Shown: piece after piece, positions 8,352 to 13,095 of the stretch | How positions within the stretch are numbered: the first letter of the stretch is position 1 | Layout of the letters: the number at the start of each line of letters is the position of its first letter | NCBI GenBank assembly: GCA_016649795.1 | Contig: JAENWZ010000033.1 | Span: 1 to 13,095, forward strand | Length of the DNA stretch: 13,095 nucleotides | Source: Proteiniphilum sp. | GTDB lineage: Bacteria > Bacteroidota > Bacteroidia > Bacteroidales > Dysgonomonadaceae | Reading direction: 5' to 3' | The notes under the pieces: model-generated | Databases searched by the model: none | Seen by the model: the letters and a program-made list of their open reading frames with translations, nothing else | Told to the model about the DNA's origin: nothing | Made by a program: the position numbers and the translations under genes

Positions 8352-8667
8352 ATCCCTCTTTTTGCAAAATACCCAGCACCTTCTCGCGGTGATCACCCTG
8401 CACAATAATCTCACCCTCCTTGGCCGATCCGCCCACGCCGCATTTCATCTTCAGCATCTTGCCCAGTTCCTGCAATTCATCATCGCTGCCCGAGAATTCG
8501 GTAATGAGTGTGACAGCTTTCCCCCTGCGGTTTCGTTTATCGAGGCTTATACGCAGCAGTTGCTTTTCCTTAGGCCCCGTTTTCCTGTTCTCTTCTCCCT
8601 CTTCCTGAAAATGGTAATCGGGATTGGTGGAGTAGACAATGTCAAGTCGTTTTTTCCAGTCGTTCAT
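8329..8667 (-). CDS. SUI1/eIF1-like translation initiation factor (YciH type)
   Basis: This 112-residue protein has a charged N-terminal tail (1-35) and a C-terminal SUI1 domain. The domain shows the Arg/Lys-rich loop DKRNRRGKAVT (43-53) and the signature CGVGGSAKEGEIIVQGDH (76-93), followed by a helix to the end. SUI1 proteins in eukaryotes and archaea (eIF1/aIF1) monitor start-codon choice on the small ribosomal subunit; the bacterial YciH type is non-essential and less well understood. The length is typical. The gene starts 17 bases after the Na/Pi transporter stop, and its last 23 bases overlap the start of the helicase gene, so it sits in the middle of a three-gene operon. The family call is firm, the cellular role is not. 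Confidence 0.92.
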   Translation of the reverse strand: MNDWKKRLDIVYSTNPDYHFQEEGEENRKTGPKEKQLLRISLDKRNRRGKAVTLITEFSGSDDELQELGKMLKMKCGVGGSAKEGEIIVQGDHREKVLGILQKEGYAKSRII

Positions 8668-8684
8668 GTTGATGTACGATTTGT

Positions 8685-10502
8685 TTAGTTATGCTTCACC
8701 TCTATCGACTCTATCACGTTCATGATATAATCACCCATTCGTTCACATTCGGAGATGATATCTATATAGAAGACACCATTTTGGTATGAGTACAGTTTTT
8801 GGTTTAGATTTTCCACGTTCTCCCGTTTCAGCTGATTACGCCGTTCGTTGATATTCTGTTCTATATTCTTGCTTTCCATAAGTTCGGTTTCTGTAATGGT
8901 CTGTTTTTTGAGCAATGTCTGCATATTTTCGTGTGCCCTGTCCAACAGTTCGTACATTGAATTGATATTGACGATGATACCTTTTTCAAAGACAACGTTT
9001 GCTTCCATCTTGCGATTTAAATGCCTTGCAATGTTACAACCAGAATCGGCAATGCTCTCAATTTCCGTCACCGCACGGAGGATATCACGCACCCGCTCTT
9101 TACTTTGACTGCTGAGCCTTCCTTCTGCCACTTTACTCAGATAGGATCCTATCTCCACCTCCATCTGATCGCAGATATCCTCATACTTTTCGGTTCGTTT
9201 ATACAATTTAAGGAACTTCTTTTCGGTATGCTTCATGTTGGTCATTTTCTTTACGAAGCCAAACATTTTCCTGACACGATTCGCATAAACCTCCACTTCT
9301 TTTTCTGCCTGTAGGATAGAGAGCTCGTTCGTAGGAGCCATACCTGTGGAGATATACTGAAGAATGAACTCCTCATCCTCCTCATCTCCGCTCTTGGGTC
9401 TGATGACGGTGAGACAGATCTTTTCATACAACTTGACAAACCATATCATAAGTGCTACATTGCAGATGTTGAACAGCGTATGAAACAGTGACAAGCCGTA
9501 AGAGGTCGCAGACTGGTAGCTGAAATACGTGTCTTGCAATGAGACCAGCTCGGGTGAAAGGTCTGATTTCGGGAGTGTAGTGATCTGATTATATTGATCA
9601 GGTGTGAGTGAATTGATGAATGATGCCATACCGGATGGATTTGTCGAGGCAAAGTTCGAAACAATCGTATCAGCCATATTAACAAAATACTTGAAGACGA
9701 ACAACATCCAGATCACACCAAAAACATTAAACATAAAATGGGCAAACGCTGTTCTTTTCGCCGATATGTTCGCAGGGATAGCCGCCAGGTTGGCTGTGAT
9801 GGTGGTGCCGATGTTTTCACCCATAATCATCGCGGCAGCACTCGGGAAATCGATCCATCCCTGTACAGCCATAATAAGCGTGATGGCGACCGTGGCACTG
9901 GAAGACTGAACGATGATGGTTAACAGGGTGCCGATAAGCAGGAAAAAGAGCGTGGAGAAAATTCCCATATCGGTGAAGTTCTGCACGAAAGACAACACTT
10001 CGGGGTTGTTCTGCAGATCGGGCATGGCTCCTTTCAAGAAATCAAGCCCCATAAAAAGAAAGGCAAATCCAAAAATGAATTCACCCAGCGATTTGTTCTT
10101 GCTTTTTGATGAAAATATAAGTGGAAGAGCGATACCCATCAACGGTATGGACAAAGTGCTGATCGAAAATTTCCCGAATCCGAACAAAGAGATCATCCAG
10201 GCTGTCACCGTGGTACCAATATTCGCTCCCATGATTACGCCGATGGATTGAATCAGGCTCAGTAACCCTGCGTTCACGAAACTGACAACCATCACAGTGG
10301 TGGCAGAGGAGGACTGGACGAGAGCGGTGATCAATATGCCGGTAAATACGCCCATCATGCGGTTTTTTGTCATTGAAGACAAAATACTTCTGAGCTTGTT
10401 ACCTGCCAATTTTTGCAGGCCTTCGCTCATGATTTTCATTCCGTATAGAAATAAAGCCAGCGAGCCTACAAGCCGCAATAAATCGAAGAAACTGTAGTTC
10501 AT
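8685..10502 (-). CDS. Na+/phosphate cotransporter family protein with PhoU-like C-terminal domain
   Basis: This inner-membrane transporter of the NptA/YjbB group (PNaS family) has 605 residues from ATG 10502. It has two inverted membrane repeats, each with a QSSSAT motif (63-68 and 199-204) followed by a GxNIGTT motif (92-98 and 228-234); these are the substrate-binding signatures of Na+/Pi cotransporters. Hydrophobic segments fill residues about 5-360. From about 390 to 595 a helical, charged PhoU-like cytoplasmic domain follows, as is usual for bacterial members. YjbB-type proteins have been linked to phosphate export, so the direction of transport is open. The frame extends to a TTG at 10532, but that codon lies within a perfect -7 box, which supports ATG 10502. 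It is the first gene of the unit continuing into SUI1 and the helicase. I see no Pho-box-like repeat. Confidence 0.93.
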   Translation of the reverse strand: MNYSFFDLLRLVGSLALFLYGMKIMSEGLQKLAGNKLRSILSSMTKNRMMGVFTGILITALVQSSSATTVMVVSFVNAGLLSLIQSIGVIMGANIGTTVTAWMISLFGFGKFSISTLSIPLMGIALPLIFSSKSKNKSLGEFIFGFAFLFMGLDFLKGAMPDLQNNPEVLSFVQNFTDMGIFSTLFFLLIGTLLTIIVQSSSATVAITLIMAVQGWIDFPSAAAMIMGENIGTTITANLAAIPANISAKRTAFAHFMFNVFGVIWMLFVFKYFVNMADTIVSNFASTNPSGMASFINSLTPDQYNQITTLPKSDLSPELVSLQDTYFSYQSATSYGLSLFHTLFNICNVALMIWFVKLYEKICLTVIRPKSGDEEDEEFILQYISTGMAPTNELSILQAEKEVEVYANRVRKMFGFVKKMTNMKHTEKKFLKLYKRTEKYEDICDQMEVEIGSYLSKVAEGRLSSQSKERVRDILRAVTEIESIADSGCNIARHLNRKMEANVVFEKGIIVNINSMYELLDRAHENMQTLLKKQTITETELMESKNIEQNINERRNQLKRENVENLNQKLYSYQNGVFYIDIISECERMGDYIMNVIESIEVKHN

Positions 10503-10529
10503 ATTCAAAAAATATCGTTCATTAACGTG

Positions 10530-10537
10530 CAAACTTA
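10530..10537 (-). promoter_or_regulatory. Perfect -7 box for the Na/Pi-SUI1-helicase operon
   Basis: The minus strand reads TAAGTTTG, an exact match to TAnnTTTG, 27 bases before the ATG at 10502. The expected -33 TTTG is not clear; the nearest candidate on the minus strand is AGTG (10564-10561), 23 bases away. The position leaves a leader of roughly 15-25 bases and excludes the TTG at 10532 as start codon. Confidence 0.5.
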
Positions 10538-10593
10538 TATAAAAAAGCTGAGATTATAGGCACTGTCTGATAAAAATCGAAATCCCTTTTCAA

Positions 10594-10612
10594 CATCCTT
10601 TGACAAGGAATG
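10594..10612. other. Imperfect hairpin in the divergent intergenic region
   Basis: CAT-CCTT, loop TGAC, then AAGG-(A)-ATG forms a seven-pair stem with one bulged A, followed by a T-rich run. It could be an operator, a leader structure or chance; its place between two divergent genes argues against a simple terminator. AATGTTTG at 10609-10616 is one base off a -7 box and could serve the kinase gene to the right. A second imperfect inverted pair, ATCCCTTTT (10582-10590) and AAAAGGGGAT (10659-10668), flanks it. Nothing else stands out in 10503-10719. Confidence 0.2.
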
Positions 10613-10719
10613 TTTGTTTTATAATCAAGTTTAGATGTTTTTTGCATATACGACAAAGAAAAGGGGATCTATGTGCAAAAAATGGTGTAATTTAGTGACT
10701 GGAAAAAATTGTGAAAAAT

Positions 10720-12387
10720 ATGACAGATAGTGTGATAGTTCATTGCCTTAACACGGATGAACAAAAAGAGGTGCCCGTAGGTACAACGTTAGAGGAACTA
10801 ATTGATATCTTAGGGGTCCAGTCACCCTATTTAATCGCGAACGCAAAAGTAAACAATAAGACTGAATCGCTTGCATACAGGGTCTACAGACCGAAAATGA
10901 TAGAATACGTGGATCTGAGCGATTCATCAGCCATGCGTACCTACGTGCGGTCGCTCTGTTTTATCCTGGCAAAAGCGGTGGATGATCTGCTGCCAAATGC
11001 CGAAATGTATATTGAACATGCTGTATCAAAAGGATATTATTTTCAGATTGAAGCGGATCTGCCGGTGGGAAAACCGGAGCTGGATGCCATAAGAGAACGG
11101 ATGCATGAGATCGTGAAAGCCGATATTCCTTTTGTGCAGGTTGAGGAAGAAACCGCGAAGGTGGTGAAACTATTCCGCGAACGTGGTTTAGAAGACAAAG
11201 CTCTGCTGCTTGAGACATCCGATCTGATCTATTCCCGCTATTCGATATTGGATGGTTATATCGACTATTTTTACGGCTGCCTGACACCCTCTACCGGTTA
11301 CATCAGCATGTTCGATATTCAGCCTCACAACGGAGGTTATCTTCTGCGGGTGCCTAACCGTGGGAATCCTGTAGAGCTGGAGCCTGAAGTGCAGCAGGAG
11401 AAGCTGCTTAATGTATACCGAGAGCACTTGAAGTTCCTGAAGATTAGCCGTTTGGATAATGTGGGTGACCTGAACAAAGCAAAACGTGAGGACCGCATGT
11501 CTGAAGTGATCCAGATGGCGGAAGCCTACCAGGCAAATCAGATAGCGAATATTGCCGAGGAGATCACCCGCAGGTTTGAGAAGGGCGTTCGTGTTGTACT
11601 GATATCCGGACCTTCCTCCTCCGGAAAAACCACCTTCCGGAAACGTCTTGAAGTACAGCTACTGGTGAATATGCTGAAGCCGGTAGGGATCTCCCTCGAC
11701 AACTACTTCGTGGAGAGAGAGAATACACCTCTCGACGAGCATGGAGAGATGGATTACGAGTCACTTCACGCTCTCGACCTGGTACTTTTTGAACAACATA
11801 TGATCCGGCTGATGAAGGGTGAAGAGGTGGAGCTGCCTGTCTATAATTTCGTTACCGGTAAACGGGAGTACAAAAAGAATTACCTGACGATGTCAGAGAA
11901 CAGTATCCTGATCGTGGAGGGTATACACGGGCTGAATCCTGAGCTAACAGCACATATTCCGTCGGATAAGAAATTTCTGGTCTACGTTTCGGCACTAACC
12001 TCAATTTCACTGGACGATCATAACTGGATCCCCGCTTCCGATAATCGCCTTCTTCGGCGTATTGTGCGGGATTACCGTTATAGAGGTTACTCAGCAGAGC
12101 AGACCATCTCACGCTGGAACAGTGTGCGCCGTGGTGAAGATAAATGGATCTTCCCTTATCAGGAGAATGCCGATGTGATGTTCAATTCGGCCATGATCTA
12201 TGAGCTGGCAGCCATACGCCCTCACGCTGAACTCATTCTTATGCAGGTACCCCGTACCTCACCGGAGTATTCCGAAGCATACCGGCTGCTTAAGTTTTTA
12301 AGTTATTTCAACTATATTACCGACCGGGAACTACCACCCACCTCGCTATTACGTGAGTTTTTGGGTGGCAGCAGTTTCCGTTATTGA
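10720..12387 (+). CDS. Nucleoside (uridine-type) kinase with TGS and ThrRS-like N-terminal domains
   Basis: The product has 555 residues from ATG 10720; a GTG at 10711 would add three. Residues about 5-65 form a TGS-like beta-grasp domain (VPVGTTLEELIDIL), and about 75-215 resemble the second N-terminal (SAD) domain of threonyl-tRNA synthetase. Residues about 290-555 are a P-loop kinase of the uridine kinase/phosphoribulokinase type, with Walker A GPSSSGKT (297-304), SLDNYF (325-330), the following TPLDEHGEMDYES and IVEGIHGLNP (398-407). These enzymes phosphorylate nucleosides with NTP; the exact substrate cannot be read here. The architecture is known in Bacteroidetes and Firmicutes as 'nucleoside kinase'. 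The histidine and cysteine ligands of the ThrRS domain are missing (YVRSL near 75-79 and GCLTPST at 186-192). mnmE starts six bases after the stop, so the two are probably cotranscribed. Confidence 0.9.
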   Translation: MTDSVIVHCLNTDEQKEVPVGTTLEELIDILGVQSPYLIANAKVNNKTESLAYRVYRPKMIEYVDLSDSSAMRTYVRSLCFILAKAVDDLLPNAEMYIEHAVSKGYYFQIEADLPVGKPELDAIRERMHEIVKADIPFVQVEEETAKVVKLFRERGLEDKALLLETSDLIYSRYSILDGYIDYFYGCLTPSTGYISMFDIQPHNGGYLLRVPNRGNPVELEPEVQQEKLLNVYREHLKFLKISRLDNVGDLNKAKREDRMSEVIQMAEAYQANQIANIAEEITRRFEKGVRVVLISGPSSSGKTTFRKRLEVQLLVNMLKPVGISLDNYFVERENTPLDEHGEMDYESLHALDLVLFEQHMIRLMKGEEVELPVYNFVTGKREYKKNYLTMSENSILIVEGIHGLNPELTAHIPSDKKFLVYVSALTSISLDDHNWIPASDNRLLRRIVRDYRYRGYSAEQTISRWNSVRRGEDKWIFPYQENADVMFNSAMIYELAAIRPHAELILMQVPRTSPEYSEAYRLLKFLSYFNYITDRELPPTSLLREFLGGSSFRY

Positions 12388-12393
12388 ACCTCT

Positions 12394-13095
12394 ATGTCTG
12401 ACATTATTTGCGCCATATCCACCCCTCCCGGTATGGGAGCCATTGCTGTGATCCGCCTCTCGGGTGAAGGGAGTGCTGCCCTGACAGATCAGCTATTCAG
12501 CTCTCCCTCTGGAAGAAAACTATCTGAAGCAGCTGCCAACACGGTTCATTTTGGCCGGATACTCTCCGACGGAGAGGTGCTGGACGAAGTGCTGGTAACG
12601 CTTTTTCATGCACCTCACTCATTCACGGGGGAGGAGAGCGTGGAGATATCCTGCCACGGCTCGGTCTTTATACAGCAAAAGATGATGGAGCTGCTGCTGG
12701 CCAGGGGAGCCCGGATAGCGGTGGCAGGTGAGTTCACACGTCGCGCCTTTCGCAACGGTAAGTTCGATCTGAGTCAGGCCGAAGCAGTTGCCGATCTGAT
12801 TGCCTCTTCATCACGTGCCTCTCATCGGGTAGCGATGAACCAGATGCGGGGTGGTTTCGCCCAGAAGCTCACCCTGTTGCGCGATAAGCTGTTGCAGTTT
12901 GTCTCACTGATCGAGCTGGAACTCGATTTCTCGGAAGAGGATGTAGAGTTTGCTAACAGAGAAAAGCTGCATGAGCTGACCCATGAGATAGAAGAGGAGA
13001 TTGTCAGGCTCACCGACTCCTTCCGGTTGGGAAATGCCATCAAGAGCGGTATCCCGGTGGCTATCATCGGGGAGACCAATGCGGGTAAATCGACA
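12394..13095 (+). CDS. mnmE: tRNA uridine-34 modification GTPase MnmE (3' end beyond the window)
   Basis: MnmE, with MnmG, installs the aminomethyl or carboxymethylaminomethyl group on U34 of tRNAs reading split codon boxes; it is cytoplasmic and folate-dependent. The frame is open from ATG 12394 to the window end, giving 234 codons, about half of the usual 450-460. The N-terminal folate-binding domain begins SDIICAISTPPGMGAIAVIR and contains HSFTGEESVEISCHGS. The conserved GEFTRRAFRNGKFDLSQAEA begins at residue 112, followed by the helical domain with LDFSEEDVEF. The last nine residues are the G1 loop GETNAGKST (226-234), so the rest of the GTPase domain and the C-terminal cysteine motif are outside. 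The start lies six bases after the kinase stop. Nothing suggests damage. Confidence 0.96.
   Translation, partial: MSDIICAISTPPGMGAIAVIRLSGEGSAALTDQLFSSPSGRKLSEAAANTVHFGRILSDGEVLDEVLVTLFHAPHSFTGEESVEISCHGSVFIQQKMMELLLARGARIAVAGEFTRRAFRNGKFDLSQAEAVADLIASSSRASHRVAMNQMRGGFAQKLTLLRDKLLQFVSLIELELDFSEEDVEFANREKLHELTHEIEEEIVRLTDSFRLGNAIKSGIPVAIIGETNAGKST

Noticed and set aside
8352..8414. Longer helicase start at the GTG at 8414
   Set aside because: The extra 21 residues are Arg/Cys-rich, unlike the family, and are an out-of-frame reading of the SUI1 coding sequence.

Overview
The window looks like a Bacteroidales chromosome. I infer this from the protein flavour, from A-rich leaders without Shine-Dalgarno sites, and from TAnnTTTG-type -7 boxes. 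A member of the Dysgonomonadaceae or Porphyromonadaceae (Proteiniphilum or Petrimonas type) is my guess from the sequence alone. I see no rRNA, tRNA, CRISPR array, transposase gene or prophage gene.

Left part (1-3085, plus strand) is a disturbed, accessory-looking segment. It starts with about 90 bases of AT-rich DNA. These run straight into the middle of a metallophosphoesterase/PQQ-propeller gene that has lost its signal peptide and the first half of its phosphoesterase domain. Eleven bases after it lies a strikingly AT-rich gene for a secreted CE15-type (glucuronoyl esterase-like) alpha/beta hydrolase. That gene seems to have its own promoter inside the tail of the gene before it. A short stretch of native-looking but orphan coding sequence (about 2993-3076) follows.

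Middle part (3086-10502, minus strand) holds a secreted GH20 beta-N-acetylhexosaminidase, probably a separate transcription unit. It also holds a tight three-gene cluster, in transcription order a Na+/Pi cotransporter with a PhoU-like tail, a small SUI1/YciH-type translation factor, and an AddA/RecB-like helicase-nuclease. The last two genes overlap by 23 bases. A perfect -7 box in front of the transporter suggests that one promoter drives all three.

Right part (10503-13095, plus strand) begins with a divergent intergenic region of about 215 bases. A nucleoside (uridine-type) kinase with TGS and ThrRS-like N-terminal domains follows, and six bases later the tRNA-modification GTPase gene mnmE, cut by the window end in its G1 loop.

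The right two thirds are ordinary core genome. I do not see a clear undescribed multi-gene system. The best leads are the truncated gene with its sharp junction, the AT-rich CE15 gene with an altered acid position, and the kinase whose ThrRS-like domain has lost its metal-binding residues.
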